Shown piece after piece: positions 45,364 to 52,134 of a stretch of 52,134 nt of DNA. The stretch comes from an uncultured Gemmatimonadota bacterium (lineage in GTDB: Bacteria; Gemmatimonadota; Gemmatimonadetes; Longimicrobiales; Longimicrobiaceae). Under the pieces are notes generated by a model. It was not told the origin of the DNA. It did not search any database and worked only from the letters and a program-made list of their open reading frames with translations. Within the stretch, counting starts at the first letter, position 1; each line of letters starts with the position of its first letter. Location: contig CADCTW010000123.1 in the NCBI GenBank assembly GCA_902805735.1, forward strand, positions 1-52,134. The letters are read 5' to 3'. A program made the translations under genes and the position numbers.

Positions 45364-46595
45364 TGCTGAAGCTGGACCTGATCCACACGCTGGCCTTCGC
45401 CGGGCTCGTCCTGATGGTGGGCTACGGGGTGCGCGCCGCGCTCCCGGTGCTGGCGCGCTACAACATCCCGGGGCCCGTGATCGGCGGGCTGATCGCCTCC
45501 GTGGTCGGGCTGGTGGCGCACTCGCGCGGCACCCCGCTCTGGGAGTTCGACACCACGCTGCAGGCGCCGCTGATGATCGCCTTCTTCACCACCATCGGCT
45601 TCGCGGCGTCGCTGCGGCTGCTCAGGGTGGGCGGGCCGCAGGTGCTCGTCTTCTTCGCCATCGCCACCGTGTTCGCCGTGGTGCAGAACGTGGTGGGGGC
45701 GGGGATGGCCACGCTGTTCGGGCTCCACCCCCTCTTCGGAGTGCTCACGGGGTCGGTGACGCTCACGGGCGGCCCCGCCACCGGGCTGGCGTTCGCCCCC
45801 GTGTTCGAGCGGGCGGGGGTCGAAGGGGCCACCACCGTCGCCGTGGCCTCCGCCATGGTGGGGATCGTGTTCGGTGGGGTGATCGGCGGGCCCATCGGGA
45901 CGCGGCTGGTGGAGCGGTACCGGCTGCACGACCGCCTGCGCACGCCCGTGGAGATGGAGACGCCGGTGGCCACGGAGCTGGTGGAGGCGCAGCTCCCGGA
46001 GCCGTCCACCGCCGCGCCGGAGGGGGAGGACGAGAGCTCGTGGCACCTCCTCAAGGCCGTCGTCCTGATCCTGGTGGCGATGTGGGCCGGCTCGTGGGTG
46101 AGCGCCGCGTTCACCTCGCTGGGGGTGACGCTCCCCGCCTACATCGGCGCCATGCTGGTGGCGGCCCTGATCCGCAACGTGGACGACGCCGTGGGGTGGA
46201 TCGGGGTGTCGCAGCGCACCATCGACGACGTGGGGAACGTGGCGCTGGCGCTCTTCATCGCCATGGCGCTGATGACGCTGAAGCTGTGGGAGATCAGCAA
46301 CCTGGCGCTCCCCATGCTCGCCATCCTGGCCGTGCAGGTGATCCTGGTGGCCATCGTGTGCGCCTGGCCCGTCTTTCCGGCCATGGGGCGCGACTACGAC
46401 GCGGCGGTGATGGGAAGCGGGTTCGCGGGCTTCATGCTGGGGACTACGGCCAACGCCATGGCCAACATGCGGTCGCTGGTGGAGCGCTACGGCCCCGCGC
46501 CGCGCGCCTTCCTGGTGGTGCCGATGGTGGGGGCGTTCTTCATCGACTTCACCAACGCGGTGATCATCACCGTGTTCGTGAACCTGCTGGCGTGA
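45363..46595 (+). CDS. gltS: Sodium:glutamate symporter (GltS)
   Basis: 410 residues, about 10-11 membrane helices in two repeats. The first repeat's loop is TGSVTLTGGPATGLAFAPVF, then AMVGIVFGGVIGGPIGTRLV; the second is VMGSGFAGFMLGTTANAMAN. These GGPAT and GTTANAMAN motifs are the GltS pore loops. It should import glutamate with sodium. Its ATG overlaps the yhhQ stop by TGATG and its stop overlaps the next start the same way, so all three genes are co-translated. Confidence 0.94.
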   Translation: MLKLDLIHTLAFAGLVLMVGYGVRAALPVLARYNIPGPVIGGLIASVVGLVAHSRGTPLWEFDTTLQAPLMIAFFTTIGFAASLRLLRVGGPQVLVFFAIATVFAVVQNVVGAGMATLFGLHPLFGVLTGSVTLTGGPATGLAFAPVFERAGVEGATTVAVASAMVGIVFGGVIGGPIGTRLVERYRLHDRLRTPVEMETPVATELVEAQLPEPSTAAPEGEDESSWHLLKAVVLILVAMWAGSWVSAAFTSLGVTLPAYIGAMLVAALIRNVDDAVGWIGVSQRTIDDVGNVALALFIAMALMTLKLWEISNLALPMLAILAVQVILVAIVCAWPVFPAMGRDYDAAVMGSGFAGFMLGTTANAMANMRSLVERYGPAPRAFLVVPMVGAFFIDFTNAVIITVFVNLLA

Positions 46596-47311
46596 TGGGC
46601 CGCGTCTTCACCGGCCGCATCTCCCTCTTCGGCCGTCCGGCCGAGCGACGCCCGCGCATCGCGCACCCGCTCTTCCTCCTGGCGGACAGCCAGCTCCTGT
46701 TCTGGGCGGAAAGGGGCGAGCTCTTCCTGGAGCGGGCGCGCGAGCGCATCGAGCACGACCAGCCCCGCGCCGCCTACCTGGGCGCCTCCAGCGGCGACCA
46801 GCCCGACCTGTTCGCGCTTTTCGCGGGGGCCATGGAGGGGGTGGGAATCCGCCACTGCCGCCTGATCCCCGCCGAGCCCACGCCCGAGGACATGGAGTAC
46901 CTGGAGGAGGCCCACCTCCTCCTGCTGGGCGGCGGCGACCCGCGCCTGGGGTGGCGCGCGTTCCAGGCCAGCGGCGTGGGCGACGCCATCCTGCGGCGCT
47001 ACGTGGGGGGCGCGATCGTGGTGGGTGTGGGCGCGGGCGCGGTGCAGATGGGCCTCTCCGCCGGCGGCGCCGACCTCCCCACGCTGGGCCTGATCCCCTA
47101 CGCCGTGGACGTGCGCCGCGAGGACGACGACTGGCCCGCCCTGCGCGACCAGGTGCGTGCGCACGCCGGCGGGGTGCACGGCCTGGGCATCCCCCGTGGC
47201 GGCGGCCTGATCTACCACCCCAACCACCGCGTGGAGCCCGTGCGGCACCCCGTGTGCGAGCTCGCCTGGCGCGGCGACGCCGTCTGCCAGTCCCAGCTCC
47301 GGCCCGATTGA
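46595..47311 (+). CDS. Peptidase S51/cyanophycinase-like protein lacking the nucleophile
   Basis: 238 residues. AAYLGASSGDQPDLFALFAG and HLLLLGGGDPRLGWRAF fit the class I amidotransferase-like fold of S51 peptidases. The nucleophile elbow reads VVGVGAGAVQMG; the family has GxSAGA, so the catalytic Ser is Gly here. A Ser three residues downstream (GLSAGG) is not at the expected position. Probably a non-catalytic relative or one with altered chemistry. The ATG overlaps the gltS stop (TGATG), suggesting a role tied to glutamate uptake. Confidence 0.75.
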   Translation: MGRVFTGRISLFGRPAERRPRIAHPLFLLADSQLLFWAERGELFLERARERIEHDQPRAAYLGASSGDQPDLFALFAGAMEGVGIRHCRLIPAEPTPEDMEYLEEAHLLLLGGGDPRLGWRAFQASGVGDAILRRYVGGAIVVGVGAGAVQMGLSAGGADLPTLGLIPYAVDVRREDDDWPALRDQVRAHAGGVHGLGIPRGGGLIYHPNHRVEPVRHPVCELAWRGDAVCQSQLRPD

Positions 47312-47348
47312 AGGGAACCGGCACAACCCCGATGATGGGTTACAAATC

Positions 47349-48588
47349 AGACCGGGATGATAGGTAACACTTTCAGGATAGACGAAAGGTACGCTCATCC
47401 AGCCGTCCGACCTCGACGTCGTAGAACCACACGGCCCAAATCCCGTCCTCCACTTCCTCCAGAGCGACGTCTTCTTGAGCCAGTGTTTCGCTGACGAAGA
47501 CGTTCCGCTGGTGGAAGCTGATCTCGCCTCCTCCGCGCACGCGCCTCACCTCGCAGTGGCCGGGGTACTCCGGCCCGGGGAGCTGCTCCGGGTAGGGACT
47601 CTGCGACGGCGGGTACTTCGAGCCGGGAGGCACCTGCCCCAGCGCCTCGTGCGGGCGCTCCTCGTTGTACTCCCTGCGCCAGGCATCGAAGCGCGTTTGC
47701 TGCGCCGTGCGATCGGCCGCCGGGGGGCGCGCCGTCTCCGCCTTGAGCGTCTTGTGCATGCGTTCGTGACGCCCGTTCTGGTCCGGCCGGCCCGGAGAGA
47801 TCCGCTCGTGGGCGATCCCCAGCTTGGTCCACCACACCCGCAACTTCGACAGGCCATGATGCTGGGTATGCGGCGCCACGAAGGGCACCCCGTTGTCGCT
47901 GCGGATCGCCTCGGGCAGCCCTCTTTCGCGGAAGAGCGCCTCCAGCGTTCCGCGCACTCCCGCCCCTGCGGTCGAGTCCAGCCCCGTGACGCCAAGCAGA
48001 TAGCGGGTGCAGACGTCCTGCACCGTCAGCGGATAGCAGAGCTGCCCGTCCCGCGTGCGGAACTCCCCCTTGAAGTCCAGGCTCCACACCTGGTTCGCCG
48101 CGGTCGCAGAGCGCAGCGGGGGCCGCGCCACCGGGCTTCGGCGCACACGCCTGCGTCGCGGAGTGACCAGGCCATGGCGTACCAGCAGCGTGCCCGCAGT
48201 GCTCGCGGCGGGCAGCACCAGGTCCGGTCGTCGCGGAGCCAACCAGGCCACCAGCTTCTTCGGCCCCCAGCTCGGGTGCGCACGTCGCGCCTCCAGGAGC
48301 GCCGCCTCGACCTCTGCGCTTATGCGGTGCGGCGAGTGCTTGGGCGCATGGCTGCGCTCTTCCAGTCCACGCACCCCTTCCTGGGCATAGCGGGCGAGCC
48401 ACTTGTAGCCGTTCTTGCGGCTGATGCCGAAGCGCTCGCACAGCTCCGTCATCGAGTACAACTCCGCCTGGTGGGCGGCCACGAACTGCAGACGCTCATT
48501 CACGGCGTCACTCTGTCTCCAAGGCATGGCGCACCTCCAATCTTGTGCGCCGAATCCTACCCCGAAGTGTTACCTATCATCCCGGTCT
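47349..48588 (-). mobile_element. IS481-family insertion sequence
   Basis: Perfect 24-bp inverted repeats (agaccgggatgataggtaac plus actt) lie at 47349-47372 and 48565-48588. They enclose one DDE transposase gene. Each end has a second, imperfect copy of the same unit just outside (gatgatgggttaca at left; ctgttaccaatctacccggt at right), so the true boundary may be up to about 25 bp further out. I could not identify a clean target duplication. It lies between the S51-like gene and the TonB receptor region. Confidence 0.9.
47373..48527 (-). CDS. IS481-family DDE transposase
   Basis: 384 residues. An N-terminal helix-turn-helix (LCERFGISRKNGYKWLARYA) is followed by the rve catalytic core: SLDFKGEF (first Asp), IRSDNGVPF (second Asp) and NGRHERMHKTLK (Glu). 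YNEERPHEALGQVPPGSKYP is the usual C-terminal signature. It appears complete and intact. GGAGGT lies 5 bp before its ATG. The stop codon abuts the left inverted repeat. Confidence 0.95.
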   Translation of the reverse strand: MPWRQSDAVNERLQFVAAHQAELYSMTELCERFGISRKNGYKWLARYAQEGVRGLEERSHAPKHSPHRISAEVEAALLEARRAHPSWGPKKLVAWLAPRRPDLVLPAASTAGTLLVRHGLVTPRRRRVRRSPVARPPLRSATAANQVWSLDFKGEFRTRDGQLCYPLTVQDVCTRYLLGVTGLDSTAGAGVRGTLEALFRERGLPEAIRSDNGVPFVAPHTQHHGLSKLRVWWTKLGIAHERISPGRPDQNGRHERMHKTLKAETARPPAADRTAQQTRFDAWRREYNEERPHEALGQVPPGSKYPPSQSPYPEQLPGPEYPGHCEVRRVRGGGEISFHQRNVFVSETLAQEDVALEEVEDGIWAVWFYDVEVGRLDERTFRLS

Positions 48589-48624
48589 ATTCTGTTACCA
48601 ATCTACCCGGTCTGTACCCGACGT

Positions 48625-48690
48625 GGCCCCCGTCCCCCTCCCCCGCAAACCGCGCGGGAGAGGGGGCGCATCTCCGGTGTCGGCGCGACG
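48625..48690. repeat. Family B partial copy, B4
   Basis: ccccctcccccgcaaaccgc with the gcgggagagg partner and gcgcatctccggtgtcggcg match one arm and the centre motif of family B. No second arm is visible; it may have been lost with the insertion sequence next door. Confidence 0.7.
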
Positions 48691-48850
48691 GGGCGGGAGC
48701 CGTCCGGCCGCGTGTGGCGCCGCTGCCGGTCCTGCCAGATCGGTACTGTCCGCGGCCCCGGGGAGGGCCGGGACTCCTGGCGTGGCGATAAACAGATGTA
48801 GCCGCGCGGGAGGGGCTGTGCCCTGGCCGGGCGCCCTTCCTGCATCCATC

Positions 48851-48908
48851 AATGCCCCACCCGCGGGGGTTCTGACAACGCCGTCAGAAGGCCCGCGGGT
48901 GGGGCATT
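48851..48908. other. 58-bp hairpin upstream of the TonB receptor
   Basis: 17-bp arms aatgccccacccgcggg (48851-48867) and cccgcgggtggggcatt (48892-48908) are perfect. After a 2-by-2 mismatch, an inner stem of ttctgac and gtcagaa (7 bp) closes a 6-base loop. It lies 59 bp before the receptor start. No T-run follows. It could be a terminator for upstream transcription, a leader structure or a protein-binding dyad. Confidence 0.85.
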
Positions 48909-48967
48909 GTATCCGTGCGGAAGGCGAGGGACGCCTCGCCGCGGCACACCTTCCGGAACCGGCCATC

Positions 48968-51403
48968 GTGCGCAGTGTCCGTCCGCTCCTGATCCTGGTC
49001 CTGGTCCTCCTCGCGCGCCCCGCCGCGGGACAGGCGGGCGGCACCGTGTCCGGCACCATCATCGACGCCGCCACCGCGCTCCCCCTGGGCGACGCGTCGG
49101 TGGCGCTGGAGCCGCGGGGCGGGGGACGGGGATGGGGGACGCGCACGGACGCGGCGGGGCGCTACGCCTTCGCCGGGGTGGCGGCGGGCGCGTACCGGCT
49201 GCGGGTGCAGCGCATCGGCTACCGCGGCACCACGGTGGAGGTGGAGCTGCAGGGCGGGGTGGACCCCACGGTGTCCGTGGGCCTCACGGTGCAGCCGGTG
49301 GCGCTGCCGCCCGTGCATGCGTCCGCCGCCCCCGCCGGCGCCCGCGCGGAGAGCTACGCCCGCACCGCCGAGCCGGCGCGGCGCGGGGAGTACCGGGTGG
49401 CGGCCGAGCGGCAGCGGCAGCGCCTGCACGCGTCCAGCGACGTCCGCTCCATCACCCACGCGGACGTGCAGGAAGGGGTCACGCTGGGCGAGACGGACCT
49501 GTTCCGCGCCCTGCAGCGCCTTCCCGGCGTGGCGGCGGGCGACGACTACTCGGCCGAGCTGTGGACGCGCGGCGCGCGCTGGGACCAGACGCGCGTCTTC
49601 TTCGACGGGCTTCCCCTCTTCAACCCCGTGCACGCCGTGGGGGCCTTCGCGGGGGTGAACGCGGACGCCGTGGGTGCGGCCTTCCTCCACCCCGGCGTGC
49701 AGCCGGCGGCGCTGGGCGGGGCGGCGGCGGGCGCGCTGGACGTGCGCTCGCGCCGCGGGGGGAGCGGCGGGGCGCTGGCCGGGGTGGGCGAGCTTTCGCT
49801 GGTGAGCGCCCGGCTGGCGCTGGACGGCGAGGCCGCGGAGGGGCGCGACGCCTGGATGATCGCGGGGCGCCGCACCTACCTGGACTGGCTGACGCGGGCC
49901 ATCCAGGGCCTCGTGGACGACGAGGTCTACACGCCGTACTCCTTCCACGACGTGGCCGCCCGCTACGACCGCCGCCTGGGGCCCGGCCGGGCGCTGGAGG
50001 TGAGCGGCCTCCTCTCGCGCGACCGGCTGTCGGGATTGATCCCGGACGTGGTGGACGAGGGCACGGGCGCCTGGGGGAGCGAGCTGGGCCGCGCCACGCT
50101 GCGCACGCCTTTGCGCGGACTCGACGCGGCGCACACCCTGGGGTTCAGCCGCTTCCGCTCACGCCTGCGCTCCAACCCGGCGGACACCTCGGAGACCTAC
50201 GGCGCGCCGGACGTGCGGCCGTCCCGCAACCGCGTCACGCACCTGGAGCTCGCGGGCGAGGCGGGTCCGCGCACGGCGGGGAGCGGGCCGGCGCCCTGGA
50301 GCGCCGGGTACGCCCTGGTGGCCGAGCGGGTGCGTTTCCGCGGTTTCCTGGTGAACCGCGACGACGGCGTCGCGGAGGGCGAGGAGCCGGCCGTGCGCGA
50401 GGACGACCTGGCGTGGGTCGCGCTCTGGGGCGAGCGGCGGTGGCGTCCGCGCGCGGGGGTGACGGTGGAGGGCGGGGTTCGGGTGGAGGCGGGTCCCCCG
50501 GTGCGCAACGGCGGCGCGGTGCGGCTGGCCCCGCGGGTGGCGGCGCGCTTCCAGGTGGACCCGGAGCTCTCGCTCTCCGCCGGCGTGGGCCGCGGCTTCC
50601 AGTACGTGCAGACGGTTGCGCCCGCGGGGATCCCGGCCGTGCGCGAGCATCCCACGGAGTACGTGTACGCCCTGGCCGGCGGCGACGCCCCCGCCGCCCG
50701 CGCGGACATCGCCACGCTGGGCGCGGAGCGGTGGCTGGGCCCCTGGCTGGGCTCGGCGACGGTGTACCTGCGCCGCACCACGGGGATGGCCGTGCAGGAC
50801 CCCACGCCGGGAGCTCTCGTGGACCGCCCGCTCTTCGTGGAGGGCGAGGGGCGCGCGCGGGGGCTGGAGATCTCGATGCGGCGGCTGGCGGGGCGGTGGA
50901 CTGGGTCCGCGGCGTACTCGCTGTCCCGCTCGGAGATCACGGCGCGCGGGCTCACCTTCCCGGCGCCGGAGGAGCAGCGGCACACCTTCGACGCTACGGG
51001 CTTCCTGCGGGCGGGGCGCGGCGTGCAGCTCGGCGCGGCGTACACGGCGGCCAGCGGTGTGCCCTACACGCGCCGCTTCGGGCCGAGCTACCTGTGCGAC
51101 GAGCGGGTGTGCCGGCCCGACGGTCCGCCCAGCGCGGAAGAGCCCGGCGGGCAGCGGGCCCCCGACTACCGCAGCCTGGACCTGCTGGCCGAGTGGGCGG
51201 GGCACGTGCGCGGCGCGCGGGTGAGCGGGTACGTGCAGCTTCGCAACGCGCTGCGCGACGACAACGTGGGGACGTACACGGGGACCACCCCGTGCGCGGC
51301 CTTTGGCACCAACGGGTGCGCGCCGGGGCGGCCGACGGGGTACGACAACTTCTCGGCGGGGCTGCCGCGCCTGCCGGTGGTCGGCCTGCGGCTGAGCTTC
51401 TAG
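48968..51403 (+). CDS. TonB-dependent outer-membrane receptor with carboxypeptidase-like domain
   Basis: 811 residues. A signal peptide (PLLILVLVLLARPAAGQAGG) is followed by a carboxypeptidase-regulatory-like beta domain (GTVSGTIIDAATALPLGDAS), a plug domain (ETDLFRALQRLPGVAAGDDY, then VFFDGLPLFNPVHAVG) and a C-terminal 22-strand-type barrel ending PRLPVVGLRLSF with the usual terminal Phe. It imports a ligand using TonB-ExbBD energy. A GTG start was chosen at the signal peptide. The ligand is unknown. An ECF sigma factor and anti-sigma factor follow on the same strand. Confidence 0.9.
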   Translation: MRSVRPLLILVLVLLARPAAGQAGGTVSGTIIDAATALPLGDASVALEPRGGGRGWGTRTDAAGRYAFAGVAAGAYRLRVQRIGYRGTTVEVELQGGVDPTVSVGLTVQPVALPPVHASAAPAGARAESYARTAEPARRGEYRVAAERQRQRLHASSDVRSITHADVQEGVTLGETDLFRALQRLPGVAAGDDYSAELWTRGARWDQTRVFFDGLPLFNPVHAVGAFAGVNADAVGAAFLHPGVQPAALGGAAAGALDVRSRRGGSGGALAGVGELSLVSARLALDGEAAEGRDAWMIAGRRTYLDWLTRAIQGLVDDEVYTPYSFHDVAARYDRRLGPGRALEVSGLLSRDRLSGLIPDVVDEGTGAWGSELGRATLRTPLRGLDAAHTLGFSRFRSRLRSNPADTSETYGAPDVRPSRNRVTHLELAGEAGPRTAGSGPAPWSAGYALVAERVRFRGFLVNRDDGVAEGEEPAVREDDLAWVALWGERRWRPRAGVTVEGGVRVEAGPPVRNGGAVRLAPRVAARFQVDPELSLSAGVGRGFQYVQTVAPAGIPAVREHPTEYVYALAGGDAPAARADIATLGAERWLGPWLGSATVYLRRTTGMAVQDPTPGALVDRPLFVEGEGRARGLEISMRRLAGRWTGSAAYSLSRSEITARGLTFPAPEEQRHTFDATGFLRAGRGVQLGAAYTAASGVPYTRRFGPSYLCDERVCRPDGPPSAEEPGGQRAPDYRSLDLLAEWAGHVRGARVSGYVQLRNALRDDNVGTYTGTTPCAAFGTNGCAPGRPTGYDNFSAGLPRLPVVGLRLSF

Positions 51404-51407
51404 GCCG

Positions 51408-51902
51408 ATGGACGCGGCCGCGCTCTTCGCGGAGCACCACGCTTCGCTCTTCCGCTACCTGTCGCGACTCACGGGGAGCCCCGACGTGGCCGCCGACGCC
51501 GCGCAGGAGGCGTTCGTGAAGCTGCTGGAGAAGCCCCCCGCTCCGGGGGAGACGCGCGCCTGGCTCTTTCGCGTGGGCACCAACGCCGCGCGCCTGGCCG
51601 AGCGCACGCGCGGGCGGCGGGCGCGGCTGCTGGAGCACCGGCCGGAGCGCGCCCCCGTGGGCGACGCGCCCCCCACGCCGGACCAGGCGTTCGAGGCGGC
51701 CGAGGCGCGCCGCCGGGTGCGGGAGGCCATGGAGGTGCTCACGGAACGCGACCGCACGCTGCTGCTGATGCGCGAGGAAGGCTTCAGCCACCGCGAGATC
51801 GCGGAGGCGGTGGGCACCACCACCGGGTCGGTGGGGACGATGATCGCGCGGGCGCTGGACAAGCTGGCCGCCCGCCTTCAACTGGACGAGGACGCACGAT
51901 GA
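51408..51902 (+). CDS. ECF-type RNA polymerase sigma factor
   Basis: 164 residues. Region 2 is LFAEHHASLFRYLSRLTGSP then DVAADAAQEAFVKLLEK; region 4 is VLTERDRTLLLMREEGFSHR then EIAEAVGTTTGSVGTMIARA. It starts 4 bp after the receptor stop, so it is co-transcribed. It probably directs transcription in response to an envelope signal. Its stop overlaps the next start by ATGA, the usual arrangement with an anti-sigma gene. Confidence 0.93.
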   Translation: MDAAALFAEHHASLFRYLSRLTGSPDVAADAAQEAFVKLLEKPPAPGETRAWLFRVGTNAARLAERTRGRRARLLEHRPERAPVGDAPPTPDQAFEAAEARRRVREAMEVLTERDRTLLLMREEGFSHREIAEAVGTTTGSVGTMIARALDKLAARLQLDEDAR

Positions 51903-52134
51903 CCCAAGCACCCCCCGCCTTCGAGCACCTGGACGACGGCGCCATCGTGCGCTTCCTGGACGGGGAAGCCGCGGCGGACGAGCGCGCCGGGGTGGAGGCC
52001 CACCTGGCGGCGTGCCACCCGTGCGCGGAGCGCCTCGCGGCGCTGCGCCGCCGCTCCGTGAACCTGGGCATCCTCCTGGCCCGCGGCGACTTCGCCCCAG
52101 TGCCGGCCCCCGCCGCGCCGGTGGACGAGCTGGC
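51899..52134 (+). CDS. Zinc-finger anti-sigma factor, partial
   Basis: The gene runs off the right edge; 78 residues are visible. VEAHLAACHPCAERL is the H-x3-C-x2-C zinc motif of anti-sigma factors. The ATG overlaps the sigma-factor stop (ATGA), so translation is coupled. It would hold the sigma factor inactive; a membrane helix and any periplasmic domain would lie beyond the window. Confidence 0.85.
   Translation, partial: MTQAPPAFEHLDDGAIVRFLDGEAAADERAGVEAHLAACHPCAERLAALRRRSVNLGILLARGDFAPVPAPAAPVDEL

Noticed and set aside
1..52134. tRNA or rRNA genes
   Set aside because: I saw no cloverleaf-like segment with a T-loop GTTCRA motif or rRNA-like conserved blocks; absence cannot be proven by eye.

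Overview
The window is very GC-rich bacterial DNA, densely coded on both strands. Gene content (TonB with one ExbB and two ExbDs, a Gram-negative TonB-dependent receptor, lipoproteins, an LpxR-like outer-membrane enzyme) shows a diderm. Nearly every intergenic gap is filled by dispersed inverted repeats of a few families ('cacagagacacagaggcacag' palindromes; 'ccctcacc…' long inverted repeats). My best guess is a Gemmatimonadota (Longimicrobium-like) chromosome. That is inference from style and gene content, not from a marker gene.

Layout. 1-2771: the start of an APC permease, a metallo-beta-lactamase-fold hydrolase and an HD-GYP protein with a degenerate first HD domain. 3322-5923: tonB-exbB-exbD-exbD energy-transduction operon. 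6075-9080: a DAACS dicarboxylate/glutamate symporter and a CAT-type amino-acid permease. 9165-14731 (minus): a peptide-ligase style cluster of COG4947 esterase, ATP-grasp, circularly permuted ATP-grasp, YbdK-type carboxylate-amine ligase and C26 gamma-glutamyl hydrolase. 15044-20723: an RNB-family ribonuclease, then the ybbP-ybbA ABC system divergent from tesA. 20727-25811: a PIN toxin with a tiny partner, a glycosyltransferase, a BlaI/M56 sensor pair with a clear promoter and twin operators, and an MFS exporter. 26231-29043: a ricin-type lectin, an APC permease and a Tag glycosylase with a coupled small gene. 29110-30265: a lower-GC patch with a frameshifted membrane-protein gene and a small gene with its own promoter. 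30563-35135: a cyclase, TonB_C-domain periplasmic proteins, an amidohydrolase and a DUF3667 protein.

35165-44305 is the most interesting part. speD, a DUF4178 protein, a one-TM peptide, DUF350 and a membrane spermidine synthase are followed, after a lipoprotein, a CoiA-like gene and an LpxR-like gene, by a YgiB-like lipoprotein and a YgiC-type glutathionylspermidine-synthase-like ligase. Together they could make decarboxylated AdoMet, a polyamine, and then a polyamine or amine conjugate at the envelope. 44680-47311 holds a queuosine-precursor transporter, GltS and an S51-like protein without its nucleophile, all joined by TGATG junctions. An IS481-family insertion sequence (47349-48588) separates this from a TonB-dependent receptor, an ECF sigma factor and a zinc-finger anti-sigma factor, which runs off the right edge.

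Two themes recur. Coupled genes overlap by GTGA, ATGA or TGATG at nine junctions. The dispersed repeats are not inert: several supply stop codons, C-terminal residues or, in one case, a signal peptide to neighbouring genes.
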